DNA of 64,000 bases, taken from an uncultured Porphyromonadaceae bacterium (lineage in GTDB: Bacteria; Bacteroidota; Bacteroidia; Bacteroidales; Muribaculaceae). The position numbers and the translations under genes were made by a program. The notes below the pieces were generated by a model, which had not been told where the DNA came from, searched no databases, and worked only from the letters and a program-made list of their open reading frames with translations. Positions 53,162 to 62,975 of the stretch are shown piece by piece. The DNA is taken from assembly GCA_947643165.1 (NCBI GenBank), contig CANRVB010000005.1, positions 1-64,000 of the forward strand, in the 5' to 3' direction. Numbering within the stretch: the first letter of the stretch is position 1; the number at the start of each line of letters is the position of its first letter.

Positions 53162-55630
53162 ATGATTTATCCTGACAGTTTTGAACGAAAAACCGGCTTC
53201 GATGCCGTGCGCCGTGAGGTAATGGCTCTCTGTATGTCGGCAATGGGATGCGATGAGGCCCGCGATATGTCGTTTTCATCCGATCCCGATGTTGTGGGAC
53301 ATCGTCTTAGAGCTGTGGCTCAGATGCTTGGCGTGATCAGCGGAGAGGAAGGATTTCCACTGACCTCGGTCGACAATATCGAGCCGCTCCTGGCTTCCAT
53401 ACGTGTGCCGGGCACTTTCCTTCAGGCTCAGGAACTCCACCGGGTCGGTAGGGCGCTCTCTCTCATGGCCGAGCTGAGCGCATTCTTTGCGCGTCGCCGT
53501 GATGAGAATGGTGTGAGCCGTTATCCCGATCTCGACAGTGAGGCTCAGGGGCTCGCTCCGATCCCCGCTGTCACGGCTATGATCGACCGGCTCCTCGACA
53601 AGTATGCCAATGTCCGCGATAATGCCTCTCCGGAGCTGGCCGCCATACGTTCGCGTCTGCTATCCATGAGCGGAACTGTCAATTCGGTTATGCGGCGCGT
53701 CATGAGTCAGGCTCTGGCCGATGGCCTCATAGATCAGGATGCCGCTCCGACTATGCGCGACGGACGTCTGGTTCTCCCGGTGGCACCCATGAACAAACGT
53801 CGCATCAACGGTATCGTACACGATGAGTCGGCATCCGGTAAGACTGTATTCATCGAGCCGGCCGAAGTGGTTGAGGTCAACAACCGCATCCGCGAGCTGC
53901 AGATGGAAGAACGTCGTGAGATCATACGTATCCTTACAGCCGCAGCCGACACTCTCCGTCCGCATATCAGCGAGATGAACAGCATGTCGGTCATTGTCGG
54001 CCGTATAGATTTCATTCATGCCAAAGCACAGTATGCTGTACGCGTCGGTGGTGTTATGCCACATCTGTCAATCTCGCCGGAACTCGAATGGTATCACGCT
54101 TGCCATCCTGTGTTGCTCGAATCGCTTGAGCGTCAAGGTAAAGAGATAGTCCCGATCGACATAACACTCAGCCCCTCCGCCAGGTTGCTCGTTATATCAG
54201 GTCCCAATGCTGGAGGTAAGTCGGTGTGTCTCAAGACGGTAGGCGTGCTTCAGTACATGGCGCAGTGTGGTCTGCTACCTCCTGTATACGAAAATTCACA
54301 CTTCGGCATCTTCGATGACATATTCATCGATATAGGTGATGATCAGTCGATTGAGAACGATTTGTCGACCTATTCTTCCCATTTGCGTAACATGCGCCGG
54401 TTCCTTTCCGATGGCCGTTCATCCTCCCTTATTCTCATTGACGAATTCGGTGCAGGCACTGAACCTCAGATAGGTGGAGCCATTGCGCAGGCCATACTGC
54501 ATCGCTTCAATGATCGTGGTATGTGGGGCGTTATAACTACTCATTTCCAGAACCTTAAGCACTTTGCGGAGGATACCGACGGCTTGGTAAACGGCTCCAT
54601 GCTCTACGACCGTCAGAAGATGCAGCCGCTATTCAAGCTCTCCATCGGCAATGCCGGAAGTTCGTTCGCGCTCGAGATTGCCCGCAAGATCGGTATGCCT
54701 TCCGATATAATCGATGAGGCTCAGGAGATAGTCGGCAGCGATTATGTGAAGATGGACCGTTATCTGCTCGACATAGCCCGCGATCGCCGCTATTGGGACA
54801 ATAAGCGCCAGGCTATCAAGCTTAAAGAAAAGAAGGTGCAGGAGGCTCTTGACCGATATGAGGCTGATGCCGCAACTTTGCGCGAGAAGCGACGTGAGAT
54901 CATAGAGGATGCACGAGCTGAGGCCCGCCGTATAATTGATTCGGGTAATGCCGGAATTGAACGTACCATACGCGAGATCCGGACGGCTCAGGCTGAGAGA
55001 GAGCGTACTATCGCAGCGCGAGAGAAGCTGCGCGAGGAGCGTCGAGGCCTCGATGGGGAGTTTGCCGACAGCAATGCACCCGAGATACTGCGCAAGGCTC
55101 CGAAGCCCAAGAACAAAAAGCAGCTGCAACGTTCTGTTGCCAGAGAAGCAGCCGAACCGCAGATTGCCGTAGGATCGGCAGTGAAACTTGATGGAGAAGG
55201 CTCAGCCGGACGTGTGGTGGAGCTGTCGGGCAAGAATGCTACGGTGGTATTCGGTATGATCAAGACCACTGTGCCTGTGAGCCGATTGCGTCTGACAATG
55301 GCTTCGCCGGACAAGAGTTCACCCCGCCAGACATCATCGTTTGTCAGTGCATCCACTACCAACGATATGCGTTCGCGTCAGCTATCCTTTAAGCCGGAGA
55401 TCGATGTCCGCGGTATGCGTGTAGACGAAGCTGTCCAGGCTGTGACTTATTTTATTGATGATGCTGTGCAGTTCGGTTCATCGCGTGTCCGCATTCTTCA
55501 TGGCACCGGCACGGGTGCTCTGCGTCAGTATATACGCGCCTATCTGAAGACCGTTTCGGGTGTAAAAGAAGCCCACGACGAGGATGTGCGCTTCGGTGGC
55601 GCCGGCATCACTGTCGTGGAGCTTGATTGA
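53162..55630 (+). CDS. mutS2: MutS2 family DNA/ribosome-associated ATPase with Smr domain
   Basis: 822 residues. The MutS core helices are followed by the ATPase with Walker A GPNAGGKSVCLK at 347-358, Walker B-type LILIDEFGAGTEPQ and a switch THFQNLKHFA. A long coiled coil (about 545-640) leads to a KOW-like segment and a C-terminal Smr nuclease domain (about 743-822: DVRGMRVDEAV, HGTGTGALR). MutS2 lacks the mismatch-recognition domain; members suppress recombination or split collided ribosomes. The initiator ATG follows a weak promoter (CAACTTTG at 53129-53136). Normal length for the family. Confidence 0.92.
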   Translation: MIYPDSFERKTGFDAVRREVMALCMSAMGCDEARDMSFSSDPDVVGHRLRAVAQMLGVISGEEGFPLTSVDNIEPLLASIRVPGTFLQAQELHRVGRALSLMAELSAFFARRRDENGVSRYPDLDSEAQGLAPIPAVTAMIDRLLDKYANVRDNASPELAAIRSRLLSMSGTVNSVMRRVMSQALADGLIDQDAAPTMRDGRLVLPVAPMNKRRINGIVHDESASGKTVFIEPAEVVEVNNRIRELQMEERREIIRILTAAADTLRPHISEMNSMSVIVGRIDFIHAKAQYAVRVGGVMPHLSISPELEWYHACHPVLLESLERQGKEIVPIDITLSPSARLLVISGPNAGGKSVCLKTVGVLQYMAQCGLLPPVYENSHFGIFDDIFIDIGDDQSIENDLSTYSSHLRNMRRFLSDGRSSSLILIDEFGAGTEPQIGGAIAQAILHRFNDRGMWGVITTHFQNLKHFAEDTDGLVNGSMLYDRQKMQPLFKLSIGNAGSSFALEIARKIGMPSDIIDEAQEIVGSDYVKMDRYLLDIARDRRYWDNKRQAIKLKEKKVQEALDRYEADAATLREKRREIIEDARAEARRIIDSGNAGIERTIREIRTAQAERERTIAAREKLREERRGLDGEFADSNAPEILRKAPKPKNKKQLQRSVAREAAEPQIAVGSAVKLDGEGSAGRVVELSGKNATVVFGMIKTTVPVSRLRLTMASPDKSSPRQTSSFVSASTTNDMRSRQLSFKPEIDVRGMRVDEAVQAVTYFIDDAVQFGSSRVRILHGTGTGALRQYIRAYLKTVSGVKEAHDEDVRFGGAGITVVELD

Positions 55631-55646
55631 TAAGTGGTCGTATGCG

Positions 55647-58067
55647 TCAGAACAGTAGCGCAATGCGATATACGGCAAACGCTACTATCCAGGCGATCAC
55701 AGTGCTGTAGATTGCTGAGAACGCGCCATAGCGCCAAGATCCGGTTTCGCGTACGATGGCGGTGAGTGTTGCGATGCAAGGGCAGAACAGCAATACGAAT
55801 ATCATGAAACTGAGTGCTGATGCCGGTGTGAAGTCAGGCCGACCGGTAGATGGATTGAGTGCGGTTATGCGTTCCGAAAGGGTATCGTCGCTTGCTTCCT
55901 CATCGCCGGTGTAAAGTACTCCGAGGGTGGATACAACGATCTCTTTGGCCGGAATACCTGCTACTGTGGCTACTGTGGCTCTCCAATGCATGCCGAGCGG
56001 CTCCATGATCGGGTTGATAGCTTTGCCTATCATTTCGAGATAAGAGTCGCGGTCAGGGTTTATTGCGGCATCATCGGTCATTGTTATCGCTTCCTGCTCT
56101 GTGACTTCATCGTGTAGGGGAAAATAGTTGAGCGCCCACACACAAATGCTGGCTATCAGGATTATGCCACCCATTTTGCGCAGATATTGCTCGCCCTTTG
56201 CCCACATGTGGCGAAGGGATGCTTTCATTGTCGGAAGTCTGTAGGGAGGCAATTCCATGACAAACGGAGTCACATCGGTCTTGAAGTAGAATCTGCGCAG
56301 CAACCGTGCCGTCATGATTGCAACAAGTACTCCCATAAGATATATGCCGGTGAACACCAGTGCCGCATGGGCCGAGAAGAATGTGCCTATCAGCAGTACG
56401 TAGATGGGCAGTCGTGCAGAGCATGACATGAAGGGTGTGATCAATATAGTGATCAGCCGGCTCGAGCGGCTCTCGATTGTACGTGTGGCCATGATGGATG
56501 GAACGGAGCAGCCGAATCCCATAAGCATAGGTATGAATGATTTGCCATGCAGTCCTATCTTATGCATCATTCTGTCCATTATGAAGGCTGCACGCGCCAT
56601 ATAGCCGGAATCTTCCATGAACGATATACAGAAGTACAGTATGAGGATGTTTGGCAGGAATACTATCACGCCACCGACACCACCGAGGATACCGTCGGCT
56701 ATAAGGCTCTTCAGCGGTCCGTCGGCCATATTGTCGTTTACCAATCCGGATAGCCATGATATGAGGCTTTCTATCCATTCCATGGGGTAGCTGCCTATGG
56801 CAAACGTGGCCCAGAATATGAATATCATTATGGCCAGGAATATCGGGAATCCGAACAGTGGACTTGTTACCAGTGTGTCGATTATGGAGGTACGCGCCTG
56901 GGTATCTATGTTGCCTTTCTCATAGGTCTCGGCAAGAGCTCCGGCTATGAATCCGTATTTTTCGGCGGCGATGAGCGATGTGATGTCTTCGCCGGTGGCT
57001 TTTTCGATGCGTGCCACCTCACGGTCGCGCAGATCAAGATATTCGCGTTCTTTTTGCTGTCCGACACTGTGTCGCAGCCATTCTTCGGCTTCCTTGTCGC
57101 GTTCGAGCAACTTGATGGCTATGTGGCGTGGTGAAAATTTCTGTTCCAGTTTCGGCTCGTTCTTCAGAGCATCGTTTATGGCGGTCACGGCGGGTTCGAT
57201 GTCGTTGCCGAGAGCTACGTGTACATGGCGTACGCTCGCCTCGTTGTCTTCGAAGACATCGATAATGGTGTCGAAGAGCTGGCTTACGCCATAGCCCGAG
57301 CGCGAGACAGTAGGAACTATGGGCACACCTATCATCTCGCCGAGCAGTTTGTAATCGAGTCTGTCGCCGCGAGCCTCGAGTTCATCATACATGTTCAGGT
57401 CGATCACCATAGGCCTGTTCATGTCGATAAGTTCGGTTGTGAGATACAGATTGCGTTCCAGATTTGACGATACGACGACGTTGACTATGACATCGGGTGT
57501 CTGTTCACGCAGATAGCGGCGGACATACAGCTCTTCAGGCGAGTAACAGGCCAAAGAGTATGTGCCGGGCAGGTCAATTATGTTGAACGTATATCCTTTG
57601 TGCTGGAAAGTGCCTACTTTTGCATCGACGGTAACGCCACTGTAGTTGCCTACATGTTCGTGAGCGCCAGATGCAACGTTGAACAGAGATGTCTTTCCGC
57701 AGTTAGGGTTGCCTATCAGGGCTATATTGATAGTGCGTCGTCTGCGCTCGAAGTCTTCGTTGGTGGTGCGCCCGGTCCGTTGTGTTGATCCATGTTGATC
57801 AGGCACTCCGCTTTCACGGTCGGTTGCTGCCTCGATGGTGTCGCCAATGGGCATTACTTCCACAAGATGAGCCTCGGCAAGACGGAGCGACACTTCATAC
57901 CCCATTATCGAGTATTTTACGGGGTCGTGAAGGGGTGCGTGCAGCAGCACTTTTATTTCTCGGCCTTTTATAAAGCCCATCTCTATCAGGCGCTTTCTGA
58001 AGGCGCCATGTCCAAGTATCTTTACGATTCTTGCTTCCTGTCCGGAGTGAAGTTGGTCAAGTCTCAT
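55647..58067 (-). CDS. feoB: FeoA-FeoB fusion, ferrous iron transporter
   Basis: 806 residues. Residues 1-75 are a FeoA SH3-like domain ([17 protein letters not shown]), joined by a polar linker to FeoB. The G domain has G1 GNPNCGKT at 119-126, G3 DLPGTYSL, G4 NMYDE and G5 SRSGYG; the membrane part has about eight to ten helices with the Gate motifs around [18 protein letters not shown] and [16 protein letters not shown]. It imports Fe2+ across the inner membrane under low oxygen, as expected in a gut anaerobe. FeoA-FeoB fusions are common in Bacteroidota. It lies 16 nt from the convergent mutS2 stop. Confidence 0.93.
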   Translation of the reverse strand: MRLDQLHSGQEARIVKILGHGAFRKRLIEMGFIKGREIKVLLHAPLHDPVKYSIMGYEVSLRLAEAHLVEVMPIGDTIEAATDRESGVPDQHGSTQRTGRTTNEDFERRRRTINIALIGNPNCGKTSLFNVASGAHEHVGNYSGVTVDAKVGTFQHKGYTFNIIDLPGTYSLACYSPEELYVRRYLREQTPDVIVNVVVSSNLERNLYLTTELIDMNRPMVIDLNMYDELEARGDRLDYKLLGEMIGVPIVPTVSRSGYGVSQLFDTIIDVFEDNEASVRHVHVALGNDIEPAVTAINDALKNEPKLEQKFSPRHIAIKLLERDKEAEEWLRHSVGQQKEREYLDLRDREVARIEKATGEDITSLIAAEKYGFIAGALAETYEKGNIDTQARTSIIDTLVTSPLFGFPIFLAIMIFIFWATFAIGSYPMEWIESLISWLSGLVNDNMADGPLKSLIADGILGGVGGVIVFLPNILILYFCISFMEDSGYMARAAFIMDRMMHKIGLHGKSFIPMLMGFGCSVPSIMATRTIESRSSRLITILITPFMSCSARLPIYVLLIGTFFSAHAALVFTGIYLMGVLVAIMTARLLRRFYFKTDVTPFVMELPPYRLPTMKASLRHMWAKGEQYLRKMGGIILIASICVWALNYFPLHDEVTEQEAITMTDDAAINPDRDSYLEMIGKAINPIMEPLGMHWRATVATVAGIPAKEIVVSTLGVLYTGDEEASDDTLSERITALNPSTGRPDFTPASALSFMIFVLLFCPCIATLTAIVRETGSWRYGAFSAIYSTVIAWIVAFAVYRIALLF

Positions 58068-58241
58068 TGTCTGTCAGATATGGGTTGGAGGAGTCGAGGC
58101 ATTTTTCCGAGTGCAAATATCTGAAAAATGGCCGTGATTACAAAACTTCATTAATTTAAATTGATTTCAAATTGAGTGACAAGCACCTAATAGACTGGCA
58201 AAAAATGTGATGGGAGATTGTGAATGTCGTTGAAATTTTGT

Positions 58242-58249
58242 AATTTTGT
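58242..58249 (+). promoter_or_regulatory. -7 box of rpsO
   Basis: TAATTTTG, with ATTG 20 nt upstream (58218-58221) as a weak -33. The leader is about 70 nt, long enough for S15 autoregulation, though I cannot see a specific pseudoknot. The divergent feoB start has only a weak box (GATATTTG on the minus strand, near 58117). Confidence 0.5.
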
Positions 58250-58323
58250 GCCCGGAATCAGGACAGTCAAGATTTGTCATGTTCCATTTATTTCATTATT
58301 AACTCTATAACCACTTCGAAAGA

Positions 58324-58599
58324 ATGCACTTGAATTCTGAAGAAAAGACGGAAATCTTTGAGAAGTACGGTAAGGGCAAGACTGATACTGGCTCCCCCGA
58401 AGCTCAGATAGCATTATTCTCAGTCCGTATTGCTCATTTGACTCAGCACCTGAAGTCAAATCACAAAGATTATACCACTGCCCGCGCTCTGAAGGCTCTC
58501 GTAGGTAAGCGTCGTCGTCTGCTGGATTATCTGATCCGCAAGGACATCAACCGCTACCGTGCCATCATCGCACAGAAGGAACTGGGTATCCGCAAGTAA
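58324..58599 (+). CDS. rpsO: 30S ribosomal protein S15
   Basis: 91 residues. TDTGSPEAQIALFSVRIAHLTQHLK, followed by HSNH-type DYTTARALKALVGKRRRLLDYL, is the complete S15 signature; it binds the 16S rRNA central domain early in 30S assembly. The N-terminal MHLNSEEK is the normal Bacteroidota start. It is a single-gene unit with a strong terminator. Confidence 0.97.
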   Translation: MHLNSEEKTEIFEKYGKGKTDTGSPEAQIALFSVRIAHLTQHLKSNHKDYTTARALKALVGKRRRLLDYLIRKDINRYRAIIAQKELGIRK

Positions 58600-58621
58600 T
58601 ATTGCGACAATCCTTTTCCAT

Positions 58622-58678
58622 CAAAGAAAACAGAACACGACCGGAGTCAAAGATTCCGGTCGTGTTCTGTTTTCTTTG
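58622..58678 (+). terminator. Terminator of rpsO: perfect 24-bp hairpin
   Basis: 58622-58645 is the exact reverse complement of 58655-58678, with a 9-nt loop. The A-rich 5' arm and T-rich 3' arm provide the U-run within the stem. Confidence 0.9.
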
Positions 58679-58698
58679 ATTCATTGATATGAAATTTC

Positions 58699-58741
58699 AG
58701 CGGCCTCGATGCATCGCGCATTGAGGCCGCTTTCTTAAAAA
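58699..58741 (+). terminator. Second hairpin behind rpsO
   Basis: A 13-bp stem with one G-U pair (58699-58711 / 58729-58741), followed by TTCTT. It is either a back-up terminator or the end of a small transcript. Confidence 0.55.
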
Positions 58742-58976
58742 GTTCTATCAATCTATCTTTATACCAATCATTTTGTGTTGTGTCAGATAAAGGAAGAGGG
58801 AGAAGAGGAAACGTGAGTTTATCTCAGGTAGCACATGTGTGATGTGTGTTTCCTTTGACATTGCAAATGTACGGTTCTTTCAGCTTATAGAAATATTGAT
58901 AATGTTATAAGAAGTTAAAATGGTTACAGCGGTGTTACGTGTCAGGTTAATATGTTGGTGCTGAGCGATATAAAAA

Positions 58977-59002
58977 CTCCCGTGCGGTGATAAGCACGGG
59001 AG
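58977..59002 (-). terminator. Terminator of the GH36 gene
   Basis: A 9-bp stem (CTCCCGTGC / GCACGGGAG) with an 8-nt loop, followed on the minus strand by TTTTT, 30 nt past the stop. Confidence 0.85.
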
Positions 59003-59031
59003 CAGATTGTAGAGCCGGAGGCAATGATCAG

Positions 59032-61224
59032 TTATTCGGCGGTAAGTTCGATCACTCGGCTATTGTAGTCGCCGCCTGTCAGCGCGTTTATGCCGACTTT
59101 CATAAGGTAGTCGCCTGAGAGGACTTTGCCGTTTTCCTTAAGGCTTGATTTTTTGCCGGGCATAAGGTTGATCTCATCAACGCGGTAGTTTTTGTCGGGA
59201 TCAAGTCCGCGCAGGCGTACTGGTAGTTTCTTTTCGCCCAGGCGTGGATGTATGTCGAATGTGTAGAGAACCGCTTTGTTGCGATCTTTTGCTACGTAGG
59301 CCATAGCTGCATGATTGCTCTTGTAGGGTGATACGAGCCGGTATTGGTCGCCATCCATTGCGGTTGAGTAGAGGCGGCGCCAGTTGGCAACGGCTTCACG
59401 GCAGTATGCAAGTTCATCGGCGGTGAGATCCTGCAGTCCGATGTCGAACCCGAGTTTGCCCATCGATGCCACATCGCAGCGGAACTTTACAGGAGTATTG
59501 CGGTTCCAGCTTGTGACGTGGGCGCTTGTGGCTTTCGCCGGAAGAAAATGAGAGAATCCCCACTGTATGAATATGCGTTCGGCCGGGTCGGTGTCATCGC
59601 TTGCCCAAAACTCAGTGAATGATTCCAGGGCCTTGTAGTCGCAGCGGGCGCCTCCACCCGAACACAACATCATCGGGGTGTCAGGATATTTGGCCTTGAT
59701 CCTATCGAGAACATTGTACAGGCCCTTCACGTGGTCTACATATAGATTGCCCTGACGATCCTTGAGGTAGGGTGAGTAGATGTTGGTGATGGGGCTGTTG
59801 CAGTCCCATTTGAAGTATGCAACGTCGGGATTGTCGGTCAGGATACGATCGACTATAGAGTAGACGTAGTCCTGCACCTTTGGATTGCTAAGGTCGAGCA
59901 CCATCTGTCCGCGGTAGTAATATGGCTGGCGGTTGGTCTGCTGTATAACCCATTCAGGATGTTTTTCATATAGCTCGCTCTTCGGATTGACCATCTCAGG
60001 CTCTATCCAGATGCCGAATTTCACACCAGCGGCTTTTGCCGAGTCGACAAGGGCGCTGACACCTCCAGGGAGTTTGGCCTTATTGGCATCCCAATCGCCC
60101 AGACCGGCGCCAGCATTGTTGCGCGGATACTTGTTTCCGAACCATCCGTCGTCGAGCAGAAACATATCCACACCAAGTGCTTTCGCTTCGTGCATCAGTT
60201 GTCCCAGTTTGTCCTGATCGAATGTGAAGTATGTGTTTTCCCAATTGTTGAGAAGGGTCAGGCGGTCGCCGTCGCCATCTTTCAGTCCATATTTCCGAGA
60301 CCAGTCGTGTAGATCTCTGGAGCCCTGACCGGTGCCATGCTGGCTGAGTGTGAACACGAATTCAGGGGTGGTGAGAGTTTCGTTTGCCTTGAGCGTATAG
60401 GTCGATGCATACGGATTGATGCCGGGGATGACGCGCAGGCTACCGTCGTTGTCGATCTCGAATGTCAGTCTGAAATTGCCAGTCCAGGCGATTCCTCCCA
60501 TCAATACTTCTCCGCTATTCTCTTCAGCAGGGCCGTCAATTCCTATGATGAAGTATGGCGAGGCATGCATTGCGGCACGCGATCCAAGATGGGTGTCTAT
60601 TATTTTCTTGCCGAAAAGGAGCGGCTGTGTTGACATTCCAGCTTCTTTTCCCCAGTCGCCGGTGAATTCAGTGAGATAGAATGACTGTGCGTCCTTGTAT
60701 ATCTGCGCTGAGGCATATTGTGTCAGTTGAACTGGTTTTTTCTCGGAGTGGCTTATCTCAGACCATGTCTTTATGACATTTTCGGCCGGATAGGCCATAT
60801 AGTTCAGAGTGACATAGAATGGATACTGATCATCGGCAAGGTGTATTTTGGTGAGCGTTCCTCCGTTGACCTGCGTTGTCTCATGATTTTTGTAATAGAG
60901 ATAGGTAGAGGGGTTGCCATCGGCGTGTAGAGCGCCTATTGCAGGTTCGAAGAATGTCTCGCTCCCGGCGGTGGAGTAGGCTTCCCATGTCACCATCCGG
61001 CTGGCTCCATCGGTACCACCCGGACGGTTTACCGGCAGTAAGGTTGCTTCGGTTGTGTTGGCAAGACGTGGGCCAAGGTATGTCTGATACAGTCGTCCGT
61101 TATCGCCAACGGCATAAATCAGTTGGGTGCTATCAGTGCTGATAGCTATAATCTCCGGCCGGGTAGTATTGGCATGAACTACGAGAGTTCCTGTCAGAAG
61201 CAATAGGGATATGATAGATTTCAT
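59032..61224 (-). CDS. GH36 alpha-galactosidase, secreted
   Basis: 730 residues from the ATG at 61224, which gives a signal peptide (MKSIISLLLLTGTLVVHA); a longer in-frame start at 61293 would run back through the tonB terminator. It has an N-terminal beta-supersandwich, a TIM barrel (LLNNWENTYFTFD onward, with LLDDGWFG) and a C-terminal beta domain. The nucleophile is Asp474 in FKWDCN and the acid/base is Asp543 in WASDDTDP, matching GH36 in motif and spacing. It releases terminal alpha-galactose from raffinose-type or host glycans. A retaining N-acetylgalactosaminidase is an alternative. It stands alone, without a transporter. Confidence 0.88.
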   Translation of the reverse strand: MKSIISLLLLTGTLVVHANTTRPEIIAISTDSTQLIYAVGDNGRLYQTYLGPRLANTTEATLLPVNRPGGTDGASRMVTWEAYSTAGSETFFEPAIGALHADGNPSTYLYYKNHETTQVNGGTLTKIHLADDQYPFYVTLNYMAYPAENVIKTWSEISHSEKKPVQLTQYASAQIYKDAQSFYLTEFTGDWGKEAGMSTQPLLFGKKIIDTHLGSRAAMHASPYFIIGIDGPAEENSGEVLMGGIAWTGNFRLTFEIDNDGSLRVIPGINPYASTYTLKANETLTTPEFVFTLSQHGTGQGSRDLHDWSRKYGLKDGDGDRLTLLNNWENTYFTFDQDKLGQLMHEAKALGVDMFLLDDGWFGNKYPRNNAGAGLGDWDANKAKLPGGVSALVDSAKAAGVKFGIWIEPEMVNPKSELYEKHPEWVIQQTNRQPYYYRGQMVLDLSNPKVQDYVYSIVDRILTDNPDVAYFKWDCNSPITNIYSPYLKDRQGNLYVDHVKGLYNVLDRIKAKYPDTPMMLCSGGGARCDYKALESFTEFWASDDTDPAERIFIQWGFSHFLPAKATSAHVTSWNRNTPVKFRCDVASMGKLGFDIGLQDLTADELAYCREAVANWRRLYSTAMDGDQYRLVSPYKSNHAAMAYVAKDRNKAVLYTFDIHPRLGEKKLPVRLRGLDPDKNYRVDEINLMPGKKSSLKENGKVLSGDYLMKVGINALTGGDYNSRVIELTAE

Positions 61225-61247
61225 GATGTGGGTATCATTATAAAAAA

Positions 61248-61280
61248 TCAGGGCCGACATCATAATTGTGTCGGCCCTGA
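61248..61280 (-). terminator. Terminator of the tonB-exbD cluster
   Basis: A perfect 12-bp stem (61248-61259 / 61269-61280), followed on the minus strand by GATTTTTTA. It separates tonB from the GH36 gene. Confidence 0.88.
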
Positions 61281-61327
61281 GGTTATGATTCAACTTGGAT
61301 CATAAGAGATCCGGTGTTGTTCGCGGT

Positions 61328-62179
61328 TTAGTTGGCAAGCTTGAAGCGGATGGGCACTGTGTACCAAACGTTCACATTGTTACCGTTCTGCTTACCGGGC
61401 TGGAACTTCGGAAGAGTCTTAACCACGCGAACAGCTTCCTTATCGAGGTCGGGGTCCTTAGAGCGAACCACGCGAACTTCACCTACCTGACCGGTCTTGG
61501 TTACAACGAACTGAACCAGTACCTGACCCTGAACGTTGTTTTCGATTGCCAACGGCGGATAGCGGAGGTTGTCGGCGATGTACTTAAGAAGGGCAGCGTC
61601 ACCACCAGGGAACTGAGGGGGCTGTTCAACGGCGTCGAACACCTTGTCGGCCGGGGGTTCCGGAGTCTTCTCTTCAACTACAACGACTTCCTTATGTTCC
61701 TGAGCGTTGATGATGTCGTCAACACCACGGTCTTCATTGATCTGACCCAGTGCGCGGTCGTCGGCCTTGATGTCGTCCTGCGACTTGATCTCCTCGTCGA
61801 CCTGATCATCTTCAACGATGGCAACCTCTGTTACCTTCTGGGTGTTCAGGAGCTCTTCTTGAACAACTTCCTCAAGTTTCTGCTCCTCGAACTTCTGGGG
61901 CTCCTCTTCGGGCTGTTCCTCTACATCCTCGGTAGTGCCCATCTCAACCAGAACCTGCTCGCCTTCGTCTTCGGGGCGCGATTCAGCCTGATTGATAACG
62001 GTGTTTACAAGGAATGCGAGAGCAAACACGATAGCAATAACAATTACGACTACTATCATAGCGCGGTTGTGGCGTTTTACAGAACCGGAGCGGAGTACGT
62101 ATGCACCAAAGTCCTTGTTCTTGCCTTCAAATACTATGTCGCGCCATTCTTTTGATGAAAGATCTACGTCTTTAGCCAT
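61328..62179 (-). CDS. tonB: TonB family energy transducer
   Basis: 283 residues. A cytoplasmic N-terminus of Bacteroidota type (KEWRDIVFEGKNKDFGAYVLR) precedes one membrane helix (41-60), then a long acidic Glu/Gln-rich periplasmic linker instead of the classic Pro-Lys one, then the TonB C-terminal domain (about 190-283: PPQFPGGDAALLKYI, GQVLVQFVVTKTGQ, WYTVPIRFKL). It passes proton-motive energy from ExbB/ExbD to TonB-dependent receptors. Last gene of the cluster, 41 nt after ExbD. Confidence 0.92.
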   Translation of the reverse strand: MAKDVDLSSKEWRDIVFEGKNKDFGAYVLRSGSVKRHNRAMIVVVIVIAIVFALAFLVNTVINQAESRPEDEGEQVLVEMGTTEDVEEQPEEEPQKFEEQKLEEVVQEELLNTQKVTEVAIVEDDQVDEEIKSQDDIKADDRALGQINEDRGVDDIINAQEHKEVVVVEEKTPEPPADKVFDAVEQPPQFPGGDAALLKYIADNLRYPPLAIENNVQGQVLVQFVVTKTGQVGEVRVVRSKDPDLDKEAVRVVKTLPKFQPGKQNGNNVNVWYTVPIRFKLAN

Positions 62180-62220
62180 TTTTTCTTTGCTTTAAAGTTA
62201 ATATATCTATCATCGCGTAA

Positions 62221-62970
62221 TTACTTGCCTGGATTGTTGCGCTTCCACGCATCAATCATGCCTTCGTCAGTCTTGTTGATATTGTCTATCTGGTAGCGCG
62301 AGATCTGGTTGATCTGCATCTCGTCGAGAGCACCGATCACACTTGCCCACGAAGCTCCGGGGGTAGCCTTGATGATGACAACGGGACGTGTCAGTGTAGA
62401 GTCATTACGGATCTCTTTGGCTTTAGCCTGGTAGATCGAATCATTCAGCTCTTTCTTGGAAGCGAATTCTTTGTTACGCCACTGAGCTTTCAGAACGTCG
62501 ATCTTTTCGAGTACCTTCTTGTTGCGGTCATGAAGTATCTTGCGGATACCCTGCTGCACACCGTCGGCGTTTCCTAAGAATTGTTCGCGCTTGAGGTTCG
62601 AGTCCTCGAAGATCGAGTCGTTGTTATCGTCAACTACCATGGGCTTGCCCTCGTAGTAATATACAACGTTTATCGGTTTGCCGTCGCCATCCTTCTTGAT
62701 GGTACCGTCGTCGTTGCGTTCGGTGTCAACAATCAGGGTGATGGCTTCCGATTCCTTTGCCTTGTTCATGTCCTGCTGTTCAACCTTCTCGTTTGTCGGA
62801 AGAGCGATCGAGAGGGTCTGCGATTTGATCATCGTGGTACAGAGCATGAAGAACGTGATCAGAAGCATGTTCATGTCGACCATAGGAGTGAAGTCGACGT
62901 GAATCTGCATCTTCTTCTGGGCGCCTTTTTTCTTCTTGCCGCCCTTGTCGGATTGTTCAATCTGTGCCAT
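62221..62970 (-). CDS. exbD: ExbD biopolymer transport protein (second copy)
   Basis: 249 residues, longer than E. coli ExbD. A Lys-rich start (KGGKKKKGAQKKMQ) precedes the single membrane helix, in which VDFTPMVDMNMLLITFFML carries the essential membrane Asp. The periplasmic part contains an inserted region (residues about 85-150, with TERNDDGTIKKDGDGKP) and ends in an ExbD/TolR domain (RPVVIIKATPGASWASVIGALDEM). It pairs with the first ExbD, 5 nt upstream. Confidence 0.9.
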   Translation of the reverse strand: MAQIEQSDKGGKKKKGAQKKMQIHVDFTPMVDMNMLLITFFMLCTTMIKSQTLSIALPTNEKVEQQDMNKAKESEAITLIVDTERNDDGTIKKDGDGKPINVVYYYEGKPMVVDDNNDSIFEDSNLKREQFLGNADGVQQGIRKILHDRNKKVLEKIDVLKAQWRNKEFASKKELNDSIYQAKAKEIRNDSTLTRPVVIIKATPGASWASVIGALDEMQINQISRYQIDNINKTDEGMIDAWKRNNPGK

Positions 62971-62975
62971 GTCGA

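Larger units (their letters stand above)
58600..59031. other. Intergenic region with three hairpins
   Basis: No protein gene is supported. It contains the rpsO terminator, a second plus-strand hairpin (58699-58741) and the minus-strand terminator of the GH36 gene; the A/T-rich middle (58742-58976) shows nothing I can name. Confidence 0.6.
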
